In this document: piece by piece, positions 17,202-25,625 of the stretch
Layout of the letters: the number at the start of each line of letters is the position of its first letter
Position numbering within the stretch: position 1 is the stretch's first letter
Origin: Candidatus Poribacteria bacterium
GTDB taxonomy: Bacteria; Poribacteria; WGA-4E; WGA-3G
Direction of reading: 5' to 3'
Assembly: GCA_009841255.1 (NCBI GenBank)
Contig: VXMD01000008.1
Coordinates: forward strand, 63,445 to 127,444
Length of the DNA: 64,000 nt
The notes under the pieces: model-generated
Told to the model about the DNA's origin: nothing
Database searches by the model: none
Seen by the model: only the letters and a program-made list of their open reading frames with translations
Position numbers and translations under genes: made by a program

Positions 17202-17872
17202 AAAAACCAGGATCTCAGGTGACGATTGCGATGGATGGACCCGCCGGGTCTGGGAAAAGCACGGTCGCTCGGCGGGTCGCAGAAAAACTCGGATTGCTTT
17301 ATCTCGATTCGGGGGCAATGTACCGAGCGGTGACCCTGTTGGCATTACACGAAGGACTCGCAGCGGAGAGTCCGAAACTGATTGACCGCGTGAAAGCGTG
17401 TCATATCGAATTCACGGATAACGGTAGAACGATTCTGCTCGATACGGAGGATGTATCTGTCCAGATCCGAACCCCAGCCGTCAACAGATTGGTCGCAGAT
17501 GTCGCGAAAATCCCAAAGATTCGCCGTGAAATTGTGAGACATCAGCAGCGGATCGGTGCCGAAGGGAGTATCATCGCTGAAGGCAGAGATCTAACGACGA
17601 TCGTTTTTCCGAACGCTGATTTTAAGTTCTATCTTGATGCTTCTGTAAGGGAGCGTGCGAAACGTAGACTTGCCGAGTTCCAAGCACAAAACGAAGAAGC
17701 AACGTTAGCCGCGGTTGAAGCAGAAATCCGTGAGCGCGATGAAAAAGATATAACACGGGAACACAGCCCTTTACGGGCGGCTCCTGATGCGATTATCGTC
17801 AATACGACCGATAAAACGATTGAAGAAGTAGTGGATTTGATTGTTGCACACGTGTGTGCAAACGAACAATGA
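17198..17872 (+). CDS. cmk: cytidylate kinase
   Basis: 224 residues. Phosphorylates CMP and dCMP with ATP. P-loop GPAGSGKST (14-22), the DSGAMYRAVTL substrate segment, the AEGRDLTTIVFPNAD motif and the LID arginines (RERAKRR) are all visible, and the length is normal for the family. AGGAGG stands 5 bases before the ATG inside the end of tyrA, so translation is coupled. The next gene, plsC, follows after a pair of hairpin repeats. Confidence 0.96.
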   Translation: MKKPGSQVTIAMDGPAGSGKSTVARRVAEKLGLLYLDSGAMYRAVTLLALHEGLAAESPKLIDRVKACHIEFTDNGRTILLDTEDVSVQIRTPAVNRLVADVAKIPKIRREIVRHQQRIGAEGSIIAEGRDLTTIVFPNADFKFYLDASVRERAKRRLAEFQAQNEEATLAAVEAEIRERDEKDITREHSPLRAAPDAIIVNTTDKTIEEVVDLIVAHVCANEQ

Positions 17873-17874
17873 TG

Positions 17875-17921
17875 GTAGGAGAGGTTTGTAACCTCGATAG
17901 GTAGGCGGGGTTTGTAACCCC
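17875..17921. repeat. two tandem GTAGG-type hairpins
   Basis: Two units, each GTAGG plus a short spacer and a stem: GAGGTT-TGT-AACCTC (17881-17895) and GGGGTT-TGT-AACCCC (17907-17921). A T-run follows and the plsC ATG comes 10 bases after the second stem. The pair could weaken transcription into plsC or mask its start. Confidence 0.75.
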
Positions 17922-17931
17922 GATATTTTTT

Positions 17932-18600
17932 ATGTGGTATACCAATAATCAGTTTTGGACACCCCGTGCGATCTATCGGTGGGGACACCGTTTTACAAGT
18001 CTTTTCTGTAAAACGATGGGACGGCTTGAAGCGCGCGGCGTTCATCATATTCCGAGAGAAGGTGGGGTGCTGTTTGTTTCAAATCACGTCAGCTTTCTTG
18101 ACCCCGTTATTGTCGGCTCCGCCGCCAATCGTGAGATCCATTATATGGCGCGGAGTAATGCATTCGACATTCCTGGATTAGGGAGACTCATCTCAACCTA
18201 TAATGCCTACCCAGTAAATAGAGGTGCCCCGGACTTAAAGGCGTTACGAAACACAATTTCTCTCTTGAAAAATGGCAACGCCGTGCTTATATTTCCCGAA
18301 GGCACTCGTAGTGTCGATGGCACATTAGGTAAAGCGCGGGACGGTGCCTGTTTTATTGCGCACCGAGCAGGCGTGCCGACGATTCCCGTTTTCCACAGTG
18401 GTGCGGAACGGATGCTACCACGCAACAGTAAACGGTTGCGCCGCGCAAAATTAACCGTTACATTCGGTACCCCTCTTGAACTCACTGCTGAAGGATTTGA
18501 AACGAAGCGCGAGATGTATCAACAGATGGGTAATCAGATCATGGAGGCAATCGCGGATTTGCGGGATGATATGTTTAGTTGGTCGGATTCGCCAGAATGA
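17932..18600 (+). CDS. plsC: 1-acyl-sn-glycerol-3-phosphate acyltransferase
   Basis: 222 residues. Transfers an acyl chain to lysophosphatidic acid to give phosphatidic acid at the inner membrane. The catalytic H-x4-D is NHVSFLDP (His52, Asp57); FPEGTRS (121-127) binds the glycerol phosphate; the AYPVNRG block is present. The start at 17932 has no Shine-Dalgarno because hairpin repeats and a T-run occupy that place. ATG 18016 is an alternative that keeps the catalytic core. The cmk-plsC order is common, supporting one operon. Its last 26 bases overlap the end of ychF on the other strand. Confidence 0.92.
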   Translation: MWYTNNQFWTPRAIYRWGHRFTSLFCKTMGRLEARGVHHIPREGGVLFVSNHVSFLDPVIVGSAANREIHYMARSNAFDIPGLGRLISTYNAYPVNRGAPDLKALRNTISLLKNGNAVLIFPEGTRSVDGTLGKARDGACFIAHRAGVPTIPVFHSGAERMLPRNSKRLRRAKLTVTFGTPLELTAEGFETKREMYQQMGNQIMEAIADLRDDMFSWSDSPE

Positions 18601-19669
18601 GTAAAACATCACCCTCTTGAACCTGATAAGTCTTACCCTCGGCGCGCAACACCCCTTTACTACGCGCTTGTGGATAACTGCCGCATGCGACGAAGTCAGC
18701 CCAATGAATCGTTTCGGAACGGATGAAACCTGTCGCGAAATCGGTGTGGACGCGTCCCGCGGCTTCCACAGCCGTTTGCCCTTCACGTAATGTCCATGCG
18801 CGCGTCTCGACGGGACCGGTTGTAAAGAACGTTAGTAACCCTAAGAGCCGATACGACGTCTGGATGAACCGCTCTAAAGCGGATTCCTGCAATCCCAATT
18901 CTTCCATGAAAATCTCGGTATCTGTTTCGTCGAGTTGCGACAACTCCATTTCCAGTTGCGCGGCGAGTACAATGACTGCCGTTTGGGGTTCCGTTTCATA
19001 TTTGGTAAAACGTTTGAGAATGTCATCAGCGGTGTCGAGTTGTGTTTCACTAATGTTGCAAACTAACAACAACGGTTTCTGCGTCAAAAACCCGTAACCG
19101 CGTATCAACTTTTCTTCATTGGCAGAGAGGTCGAGGATTCGGAGCGGTTTTCCAGTTTCAAGCGTTTTTTGACACGTCTCTAAAAGTTTAATTTCACTTT
19201 GCTGTTCCGGGAGTTTTTGATTTTGAAATTGTTTACGGAGCCGTGTGAGCCTGCCTTCAACGATCTGCAAATCTGCCAATGCGAACTCAAGGGCGACGCT
19301 TTCAATATCGCGTTCTGCGTCAACGCTTCCGTCGACGTGTGGAACCGTTTCGGCTTCAAAACACCTGACGACATGGGCAAGCGCATCGACTGTACGGAGT
19401 TCTGCGAGCATCCCGGAATCTAATTCTGCGTGTTCCAGGTCCGATTTCGTTACCCCAGCAACGTCTACATAGTCAATGGTAGCAGGCGTTGTTTTTTTCG
19501 AAGCGGATATCTTTGCTATCTGATCCAGGCGTTCGTCTGGGATGTTGGCAGTGCTTAGGTTGATCTGCCCGCGACTGGTGTAGCCCCCAATTTCTGCAGT
19601 GGACTGCGCTAATGTGTTAAACACTGTCGTTTTTCCGACTTGGGGTCTGCCTACGATACCTATCCTCAT
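18575..19669 (-). CDS. ychF: YchF/OLA1-type nucleotide-binding protein
   Basis: 364-residue Obg-family P-loop protein that binds ribosomes and, in E. coli, hydrolyses ATP rather than GTP. The P-loop is GRPQVGKTT (7-15). The base-recognition motif reads NISE (family NxxE) instead of NKxD, which fits ATP preference. VDVAGV marks switch II. A coiled-coil region follows, and a C-terminal TGS domain ends in YQVQEGDVLLILANPTN. An AGGT precedes the ATG. Convergent overlap with plsC. Confidence 0.94.
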   Translation of the reverse strand: MRIGIVGRPQVGKTTVFNTLAQSTAEIGGYTSRGQINLSTANIPDERLDQIAKISASKKTTPATIDYVDVAGVTKSDLEHAELDSGMLAELRTVDALAHVVRCFEAETVPHVDGSVDAERDIESVALEFALADLQIVEGRLTRLRKQFQNQKLPEQQSEIKLLETCQKTLETGKPLRILDLSANEEKLIRGYGFLTQKPLLLVCNISETQLDTADDILKRFTKYETEPQTAVIVLAAQLEMELSQLDETDTEIFMEELGLQESALERFIQTSYRLLGLLTFFTTGPVETRAWTLREGQTAVEAAGRVHTDFATGFIRSETIHWADFVACGSYPQARSKGVLRAEGKTYQVQEGDVLLILANPTN

Positions 19670-19730
19670 TTTTTTACCTATTTATTTTGCGAGTAAGGTT
19701 CTCACCTCACCGGTGCTACAGAAAAATCTA

Positions 19731-19759
19731 TTGACAATATCCGTCTTAAGCATTAAGAT
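19731..19759 (+). promoter_or_regulatory. sigma-70-type promoter
   Basis: TTGACA at 19731-19736, 17-bp spacer, TAAGAT at 19754-19759. It drives the small membrane protein gene starting at 19800. Confidence 0.6.
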
Positions 19760-19799
19760 AAAGGTTAAACATAGAATCTAACCTTAAGGGGCTTAGAAC

Positions 19800-20189
19800 A
19801 TGGCGGCGGAAAACGGAACATGGAGACGACACATTGTCAAAGGTTTGACGGTTCTCTTAATCCTCACGATATGCCTTGCCGTTTTGCAATGGTTTATCAT
19901 CAGGGAGCTCTTTGGTTTCGGCGCGGATATGGTGAAAGATGCTCTGATTCGGCAAGCTCCTGAAGGGGTGGATCAGTATGACGTTGAGGCGACCTTTGAT
20001 CGGGTCAAGACAGCCGGTATGCAGCTACCGTTCAGTTTCCTTACGGGGAAAATCAGTCTTCGCAAAATCAGAGCGGTTGGTAGATATGCGATAGAAGCGA
20101 ATGCTGATGAATCTTGGGACGCCGATGAGATTAATACACTCCTACGAATGATGGATGCTTCTGTTGGCGTTAAAGGAGGAACCGAGTAA
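19800..20189 (+). CDS. small single-span membrane protein, unknown
   Basis: 129 residues: basic N-terminus, one membrane span (GLTVLLILTICLAVLQWFII, about 15-34), then a soluble tail of about 90 residues with no recognised motif. The tail should lie in the periplasm. AAGGGG precedes the ATG. Its end lies about 35 bases before the methyltransferase start, so the two may be co-transcribed. Confidence 0.75.
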   Translation: MAAENGTWRRHIVKGLTVLLILTICLAVLQWFIIRELFGFGADMVKDALIRQAPEGVDQYDVEATFDRVKTAGMQLPFSFLTGKISLRKIRAVGRYAIEANADESWDADEINTLLRMMDASVGVKGGTE

Positions 20190-20223
20190 CCGACAGGATC
20201 GGTTTGCAAGCGACACTGAGACA

Positions 20224-20982
20224 ATGCGGACACAACTAACTCCCCCTTATGAGAAATTCGCCTACGCCTACGATAGGATGATGGCAAACGTCAACTACAC
20301 GCGTTGGACACATTATATTGAGTCGCTTTTCGACAAATATGATTGTAAACCCCGTACGGTTCTCGACGTGGCGTGTGGTACCTGTGCTTTGACGATAGAG
20401 CTCGCATTAAGGGACTATGAGATGACTGGGGTGGACCGAGCCGTGGGTATGCTCGACGTTGCGAAGGAAAAAGCCGCGGCGCACGATGTAAATATCGAAT
20501 TCCATTACGGCGACATGCGTGAGTTTCAATTGAACCAACGGTTTGACGCCGTCCTCTGCACCTACGATAGCATTAATTATGCCTACGATGAAACCGAATT
20601 AAGCAACGTCTTTCAGTGTGTTGCCGAACATCTCGAACCGGATGGCTTATTTATCTTTGACGTGACGACGGAACGGAACATTGTTGAGCATTTTCACAAC
20701 AGAACCTTCGCGTCAAATCATGAGGATTATACCTACATCTGGAAAAACAACTACCTCCATCAGAGTAAGATGTGTCGCACAATCTTAACCTTTTTTATTC
20801 GGGAGGGCGAGCTGTTTCGCCGTTATGAAGAGATTCACCAACAGCGAATCTTTGAAGTCAGTACCGTTAATGAGCTGCTCAAAGCCGCTGGCTACAAGCC
20901 ACTGAGTGCTTACGACATGTACACCTTCAATCGTTGGAACCGCTATTCGGATCGGATTAATTTCACAGCCCGTTTGCTCTGA
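20224..20982 (+). CDS. SAM-dependent methyltransferase (class I)
   Basis: 252 residues. YEKFAYAYDRMM near the N-terminus, SAM-binding motif I VLDVACGTCALTIELA, acidic strand MTGVDRAVGML and YGDMREF; a Methyltransf_25-type domain also found in glycine/sarcosine-like and small-molecule methyltransferases. The substrate cannot be read. An upstream in-frame ATG at 20155 lies inside the previous gene; MRTQLTPPYEKF at 20224 fits the family start better. Confidence 0.85.
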   Translation: MRTQLTPPYEKFAYAYDRMMANVNYTRWTHYIESLFDKYDCKPRTVLDVACGTCALTIELALRDYEMTGVDRAVGMLDVAKEKAAAHDVNIEFHYGDMREFQLNQRFDAVLCTYDSINYAYDETELSNVFQCVAEHLEPDGLFIFDVTTERNIVEHFHNRTFASNHEDYTYIWKNNYLHQSKMCRTILTFFIREGELFRRYEEIHQQRIFEVSTVNELLKAAGYKPLSAYDMYTFNRWNRYSDRINFTARLL

Positions 20983-20997
20983 AGTCAAAAAATGGGT

Positions 20998-21067
20998 GTA
21001 GGGGCAGGTCTTGTGCCTGCCCGCGTATTACAATCTTCTGCAACGCGTATTACAACCCTTCTGCAAC
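20998..21067. repeat. GTAGG-type hairpin joined to a duplicated gene end
   Basis: A hairpin (GGGCAGG / CCTGCCC, 21002-21022) runs straight into a 22-base segment (21023-21044) that is repeated, with small changes, at 21045-21067, where it forms the last codons of leuB. The leuB 3' end has therefore been tandemly duplicated beside a repeat insertion. Confidence 0.7.
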
Positions 21068-22102
21068 AAGATCGCCAACCTCTTCAGTCGTGTAGCCCAT
21101 CCGTCCAGCACCGAGATCCTTGATTTTCCCACTCGCAAGCAAATCACTCATGGATTTTTCCACTTTTGTTGCGGCTTCTCCATGCCCAAGATGGTCGAGC
21201 ATCATTCCAGCTGCGCCTATCGCCGCAATCGGATTAATCTGATTTTTGCCAGTATAACGCGGGGCGGAGCCGTGGATCGGTTCAAACATAGCGACGCTTT
21301 CTGGGTTCAGGTTGCCAGACGCGGCGACCCCCATGCCCCCCTGAATCATCGCGCCGAGGTCGGTGATAATGTCTCCAAACATGTTGCATGTCACAATGAC
21401 ATCGAACCATTCAGGGTTTTTCACCATCCACATTGTTGTTGCATCGACAAAGGCGTATTCCTTCTTAATATCCGGATAATCTTCGCCGACCTCGTCAAAG
21501 ACACGTCGCCAGAGATCGTGTGCGTAAGTGAGGACGTTTGCTTTGTCGCAGAGCGTCAGCGTATTTTCCTTGTCGCGCTTTTTCGTGAGTTCATAAGCAT
21601 AGCGCACGCAACGTTCCACGCCTGTGTAGGTGTTAATCATTTCCTGAATCGCAACTTCATCCCGCGTGCCGCGTTTTAGGAAACCACCGATACCGGCGTA
21701 TAAGCCTTCGGTATTCTCGCGAACAATGATGAAATCAATTTCTTCAGGTCCTTTGTCTTTCACGGGTGTCGGGACACCGGGATAGAGTTTGACGGGACGG
21801 AGATTGATATAGAGATCGAGTTCAAACCGGACCTTGAGCAGGATGCCTTTCTCTAAAATACCGGGTTTGACATCAGGGTGTCCGATTGCGCCGAGGTAGA
21901 TAGCGTCTAATCCCCGGAGTTCCTCTAAAACGGAATCCGGCAACACTTCACCGGTTGCAAGATACCGGTCACCGCCGACATCGTATTCGACTGTCTCGTA
22001 TTGTATTCCTTCCTGTTCGGCTGCTGCCCCGAAGACCTTCATTGCTTCGCGCGTCACTTCGGGGCCGATTCCATCGCCAGGGATGAGACCGATTTTGTAC
22101 AT
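21050..22102 (-). CDS. leuB: 3-isopropylmalate dehydrogenase-type beta-decarboxylating dehydrogenase
   Basis: 350 residues. NAD-dependent oxidative decarboxylation, most likely of 3-isopropylmalate on the leucine path. Seen: GDGIGPEV, the substrate arginines in [14 protein letters not shown], the [14 protein letters not shown] loop, the Mg-binding Asp of [13 protein letters not shown] and the NAD-binding [13 protein letters not shown]. Tartrate or homoisocitrate dehydrogenase activity is possible in this branch; no other leu gene is near to decide it. GGAG lies 8 bases before the ATG. Confidence 0.88.
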   Translation of the reverse strand: MYKIGLIPGDGIGPEVTREAMKVFGAAAEQEGIQYETVEYDVGGDRYLATGEVLPDSVLEELRGLDAIYLGAIGHPDVKPGILEKGILLKVRFELDLYINLRPVKLYPGVPTPVKDKGPEEIDFIIVRENTEGLYAGIGGFLKRGTRDEVAIQEMINTYTGVERCVRYAYELTKKRDKENTLTLCDKANVLTYAHDLWRRVFDEVGEDYPDIKKEYAFVDATTMWMVKNPEWFDVIVTCNMFGDIITDLGAMIQGGMGVAASGNLNPESVAMFEPIHGSAPRYTGKNQINPIAAIGAAGMMLDHLGHGEAATKVEKSMSDLLASGKIKDLGAGRMGYTTEEVGDLVAEGL

Positions 22103-22131
22103 AGATGTTCTCCAAGTGTTAATGTGATGAC

Positions 22132-22156
22132 TTTCGGCGTAGCTTGCAAGCCGAAA
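22132..22156. repeat. hairpin TTTCGGC / GCCGAAA
   Basis: Seven-base arms around an 11-base loop (GTAGCTTGCAA) in the gap between leuB and the binding-protein gene. A second smaller inverted repeat (TACCAC / GTGGTA) lies at 22188-22206. Either may end the upstream minus-strand transcript. Confidence 0.5.
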
Positions 22157-22224
22157 CTTGCTCTAAAAAAGTAGACTCCTTATATTTTACCACATCTGAG
22201 GTGGTATTGCAAATTGGGTAGGAT

Positions 22225-23373
22225 CTACTCATCTGCTTTCACAACAGTGTATTGCTGCGGTTGACCATCAACAATTTTCAACACACGGATACTCGCGGCA
22301 GGTTTGACAGGATGACGATTCCCATCAAAGCCAGAAATAGTTGTCGCCCCTTGGTAGTCAGTGATAGCAGCAACCGCATCCCGAATCGTAACAGGGTTTG
22401 TTGATTGCGCTTTTTCAATCGCTATTGCCAATAACCGCATGGCATCGTAACCTAATGGTGCGATACCAATAACCTGATTTTTAAACATTGTTTCATAAGC
22501 ATCCGTAAAATCTGCAGCAAGCTCATCCGAGATACTACAATAGTAGGAATTTTCGAGAGGGGTGTTATCCTCTAAAATGTCTAACATCAACGAATCATCC
22601 CAACCATCGCTGCCGATAAAGGTGGACTTAATACCCATCTCCCGTGCCTGTTTCACTATGATCGGGGTCTCTGGCGGAAAACTCGCGAGAAGCAAAACAT
22701 CAGGGCTTGCATCTTTGATGATCCCAAGTTGTCCATCAAACATTGTATCGCCCTGTTCATAGATTTGATTGGCAACAATGCGACCGCCAAGTTCCTGGAA
22801 ATTCGCATCAAATGCGTTCACGAAGCCTTTAGAGTAGACATCCCCGTTCTGCCAAACCATCGCTGCAGTTTTCTTTCCGAGGTCGTTCACCACAAAGCTT
22901 GCCATGACTTTTGCTTGCAAGGCATTTGAATTCGCCACGAGAAAGAGGAAATCTCTGGGATCATTCCCAGTATTCGTCACATCAGCACCTGTTGCACCCA
23001 CAATGACAGGGATATTGATGATCGGTCCAACTTTAACAGCACTACTTGAAAACATCGGACCTAATATAGCAACAACATTTTCCATTTCAGCTAATTCTCT
23101 TGCAGAAGCCGCAATGGTTCCTGTTTCCACTTTATAGATAAGCTCTACCTGCCTCCCAAGCACACCGCCTGCCTTGTTGATTTCGGCTAAGGCGAGTTTG
23201 GCACCGTCGCCGAAAGTGGCGTAATTCAGCAATGGATGAATCAAACCCACTTTAAGTGGAGGCATCGGTTCTTCAGTTATTTCGACATCTTCTGTTTTCT
23301 CCCCCGTAGAAAGGTAAGCAACTGAGAGTACAAGTAATACGCATAGTGTTAACCTAAAAATTTTCGGATTCAT
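22225..23373 (-). CDS. periplasmic binding protein of the branched-chain amino-acid (LivJ/LivK) type
   Basis: 382 residues with an N-terminal signal peptide (LTLCVLLVLSVAYLSTG), an acidic linker and a Peripla_BP_6-type two-lobe domain: LKVGLIHPL, GDGAKLALAEINKAGGVLGR, AILGPMFSSSAV and VIVGATGADVTNTG. It should bind a small solute such as an amino acid for an ABC importer or receptor. No permease or ATPase gene is near. AGGAG stands before ATG 23373. Confidence 0.88.
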   Translation of the reverse strand: MNPKIFRLTLCVLLVLSVAYLSTGEKTEDVEITEEPMPPLKVGLIHPLLNYATFGDGAKLALAEINKAGGVLGRQVELIYKVETGTIAASARELAEMENVVAILGPMFSSSAVKVGPIINIPVIVGATGADVTNTGNDPRDFLFLVANSNALQAKVMASFVVNDLGKKTAAMVWQNGDVYSKGFVNAFDANFQELGGRIVANQIYEQGDTMFDGQLGIIKDASPDVLLLASFPPETPIIVKQAREMGIKSTFIGSDGWDDSLMLDILEDNTPLENSYYCSISDELAADFTDAYETMFKNQVIGIAPLGYDAMRLLAIAIEKAQSTNPVTIRDAVAAITDYQGATTISGFDGNRHPVKPAASIRVLKIVDGQPQQYTVVKADE

Positions 23374-23452
23374 AAACTACTCCTATGTTTTTAGACCAAC
23401 GCACCCAGTGCAGGATAGTCTAACTATTCTGTTTGAGGGTTTTCGGTTAGAT

Positions 23453-23498
23453 AATGATGGGCTCGCAATCGCGATTCTAATGCGGCTGTCCCATCATT
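23453..23498. other. inverted repeat between divergent genes
   Basis: AATGATGGG (23453-23461) pairs with CCCATCATT (23490-23498), and the loop contains the palindrome AATCGCGATT (23467-23476). It lies in the divergent gap before both genes and could be a cruciform or an operator-like site. Confidence 0.5.
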
Positions 23499-23591
23499 GT
23501 TCAGTTTTCAAAAGTATAACAAGCGTAAGAAAATAGTCAAGAAAAAATTACAAGGTTTGAGGATTTGGTGTTACCGCAAAAAAGATAGGTG

Positions 23592-23600
23592 TGCTATAAT
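23592..23600 (+). promoter_or_regulatory. extended -10 promoter (TGCTATAAT)
   Basis: TG-C-TATAAT is a perfect extended -10; no good -35 is present. Transcription near 23607 would leave a 37-base leader to TTG 23644 with GGAGG inside it. Confidence 0.6.
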
Positions 23601-23643
23601 GGCTATCTACGTTGCAATGTATTTAAGGCACCGGAGGCGCACA

Positions 23644-24696
23644 TTGATTAGCGAAGCGCGCTTGGAGACGATTCTCAACCAATTTCAGGACCAGCGGATT
23701 CTGGTTGTTGGCGATTTTTATCTTGATGCCTATTGGTACATAGATAAGACTCGTTCAACACTCTCCTTAGAAACGCCGTGGCATACCAATCCCGTTGTAG
23801 AGCAACGCTATAGTCCTGGCGCGGCAGGGACTGTCACAAATAACCTGAAGGCGTTAGGTGTGGGTGTCGTCTATACGTTGGGTGTTATCGGTGAAGACGG
23901 GTTCGGTGGGACGCTGCTGGAATGCCTACAGACGAACGAATGCCTGACGGATTTTATGATACAGGTGCCGGAGTGGGTGACACCTACCTATCTTAAACCT
24001 ATTCATCGTGGCTATGAAGGCGTGGAGACGGAGGGACCGCGGTTCGATATTGAGAACCAATCGGCGATGGATGAGACAGTCGAAACTGCTGTGATTGATG
24101 CCCTTCGAAATTGTATACCGCTTGTTGATGGTGTAATTGTCGGGGATCAGATGCCGATTGAGAACTTAGGCGTTATCACCGACCGCGTGAGAGAAGAATT
24201 ATGCGAGTTGGGAGGGGCGTTTCCTGATAAAATCTTTTTCGTCGACTCCCGCACGCGGATTGGGAAGTATCGAAACGTTATCATTAAGCCGAATCGGTTT
24301 GAGGCGAAACGTACCCTTCAACCAGCATGGCATGGGCAAGAGGTTGATATCGAAGTGGCGAGACAGTGCGCCGTTGCCCTCGCAGAACAGACGCAACGGA
24401 CGGTCTATGTCACCCTTGGGGAAAACGGTATTCTCGTCTATGGTGACGGTGCGTTCACACACATCCCCGGTATCTCGATTCATGATGAGATCGATCCTGT
24501 TGGAGCGGGCGACAGTGTTTCGGCGGGACTCGTTGCAACGCTCTGTAGTCTACGCACTTCACAAGCGGAGGCATTTGCTGAGGCGGCTTATGTCGGCAAT
24601 TTGGTGGCTTCGATTACCGTCACCAAAATCGGCACGACGGGGACAGCATCACCCGCAGAAATCCTACAACGTCATCGGGATCATGAGAATCTATGA
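23644..24696 (+). CDS. PfkB-family carbohydrate kinase (RfaE/HldE-like)
   Basis: 350 residues. Opens with ILVVGDFYLDAYWY, like the kinase half of HldE, has the glycine-rich YSPGAAGTVTNNLKALG, and ends with the anion-hole/catalytic motif DPVGAGDSVSAG (Asp290). An ATP-dependent sugar or sugar-phosphate kinase; the exact sugar is unclear and no nucleotidyltransferase domain is attached. The TTG start is chosen because GGAGG lies 6 bases upstream and the promoter lies between it and earlier in-frame starts. Overlaps the next gene by 4 bases. Confidence 0.86.
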   Translation: MISEARLETILNQFQDQRILVVGDFYLDAYWYIDKTRSTLSLETPWHTNPVVEQRYSPGAAGTVTNNLKALGVGVVYTLGVIGEDGFGGTLLECLQTNECLTDFMIQVPEWVTPTYLKPIHRGYEGVETEGPRFDIENQSAMDETVETAVIDALRNCIPLVDGVIVGDQMPIENLGVITDRVREELCELGGAFPDKIFFVDSRTRIGKYRNVIIKPNRFEAKRTLQPAWHGQEVDIEVARQCAVALAEQTQRTVYVTLGENGILVYGDGAFTHIPGISIHDEIDPVGAGDSVSAGLVATLCSLRTSQAEAFAEAAYVGNLVASITVTKIGTTGTASPAEILQRHRDHENL

Positions 24697-25463
24697 ATAT
24701 TTTTGACGCCATAACACAGCGCCGAAGCCATCGCGGGACGTTTCAGGACCGCCCAATTGATGCAGCAGACCTTGAAAAGCTTGTTGAGGCTGCGCGATGG
24801 ACGCCCTCGCCGTTCAATGTTCAACCGTGGGAACTTGTGCTGATCCAAGAAACAGCGGGCAAGGTTGCACTCGCCGAGGTAACGGAGCACGCTATCGTTG
24901 AACAGTTCAAAGATGCCAAGTTTCTTGATGACAATAGTCGTTGGATGCGTCTCACGGAGGCGGATTTGAAGAAATTAGGGGATGGCGTGCTACTGACTGA
25001 CCACGTTACGTTGCCGAAATTGCTTCAGGATGCGCCAGAGGGGGTATTGGAAGGGATGTTGAAGAACGCGAAGGCGTTTACACTATTGGGACACTTAGGG
25101 GCAGGGAAGATACCCGCTCAGGAGATCGCCGCACAGGTCCGTGAAGCACCGCTCCTCATGCTGGTTACGATGAACTGCAAGAGATACCCGCCTGGTGACG
25201 GCGGAACACGATGGATGTGGTTGAGTATGGGGATGTTAATTCAAAATGTGCTGCTCGCGGCAACTGCGTTGGGCATCGGCGTGCAGTTTGTCAGCGCCCC
25301 TTTGGAACGCCCGGCGGATCGTGAACGGATTCGTCAACTTTTCAATATGCCGACCTCTCATGAAGTGATTACGCTGCTCAGGATGGGATATATTGAAGAG
25401 GGTCGTGGGAACTCTGTCCGGTTACAACCCTCAGAGTTTGTTCACCTTGAAAAGGTAGAATAG
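24693..25463 (+). CDS. nitroreductase family protein
   Basis: 256 residues. FMN-binding oxidoreductase: the N-terminal QRRSHRGTF arginine cluster binds the FMN phosphate, AARWTPSPFNVQPWELVLI is the typical first-helix block, and a C-terminal GIGVQFVSAPL segment closes the pocket. It carries a longer middle part than the minimal NfsB fold. Translationally coupled to the PfkB kinase. Its TAG stop is the TAG of a hairpin repeat that starts there. Confidence 0.88.
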   Translation: MNIFDAITQRRSHRGTFQDRPIDAADLEKLVEAARWTPSPFNVQPWELVLIQETAGKVALAEVTEHAIVEQFKDAKFLDDNSRWMRLTEADLKKLGDGVLLTDHVTLPKLLQDAPEGVLEGMLKNAKAFTLLGHLGAGKIPAQEIAAQVREAPLLMLVTMNCKRYPPGDGGTRWMWLSMGMLIQNVLLAATALGIGVQFVSAPLERPADRERIRQLFNMPTSHEVITLLRMGYIEEGRGNSVRLQPSEFVHLEKVE

Positions 25464-25482
25464 GCGGGCACAGCGACCCGCC
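25461..25482. repeat. GTAGG-like hairpin overlapping a stop codon
   Basis: TAGGCGGG pairs through GGCGGG / CCCGCC (25463-25468 with 25477-25482). The first three bases are the stop codon of the nitroreductase gene. Confidence 0.55.
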
Positions 25483-25501
25483 GCTATCGAAAGGTCGTAT
25501 A

Positions 25502-25621
25502 TTAAGTGCCGCTGTTTTGTAAGAGTTCTTTCAATGCTGCTTTCTTTTTTTTCAAGCGCCGTTGTTGGCGTTGGCGGATTTGTGTCCTCCGTCGGACCTG
25601 TCCGCTTTTACTCCGTGGCAT
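25502..25621 (-). CDS. 39-residue very basic protein, unknown
   Basis: ATG 25621 is preceded by a near-perfect Shine-Dalgarno (AAAGGAGGT) that lies over the end of the upstream gene, and the frame ends at TAA 25502. The product is rich in Arg, Lys and Gln (RRRTQIRQRQQRRLKKKK), with a short helix at the end. Nucleic-acid or ribosome binding is plausible from charge alone. It starts 4 bases after the 414-residue gene, whose own N-terminus is similarly basic. Confidence 0.6.
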   Translation of the reverse strand: MPRSKSGQVRRRTQIRQRQQRRLKKKKAALKELLQNSGT

Positions 25622-25625
25622 AGCG

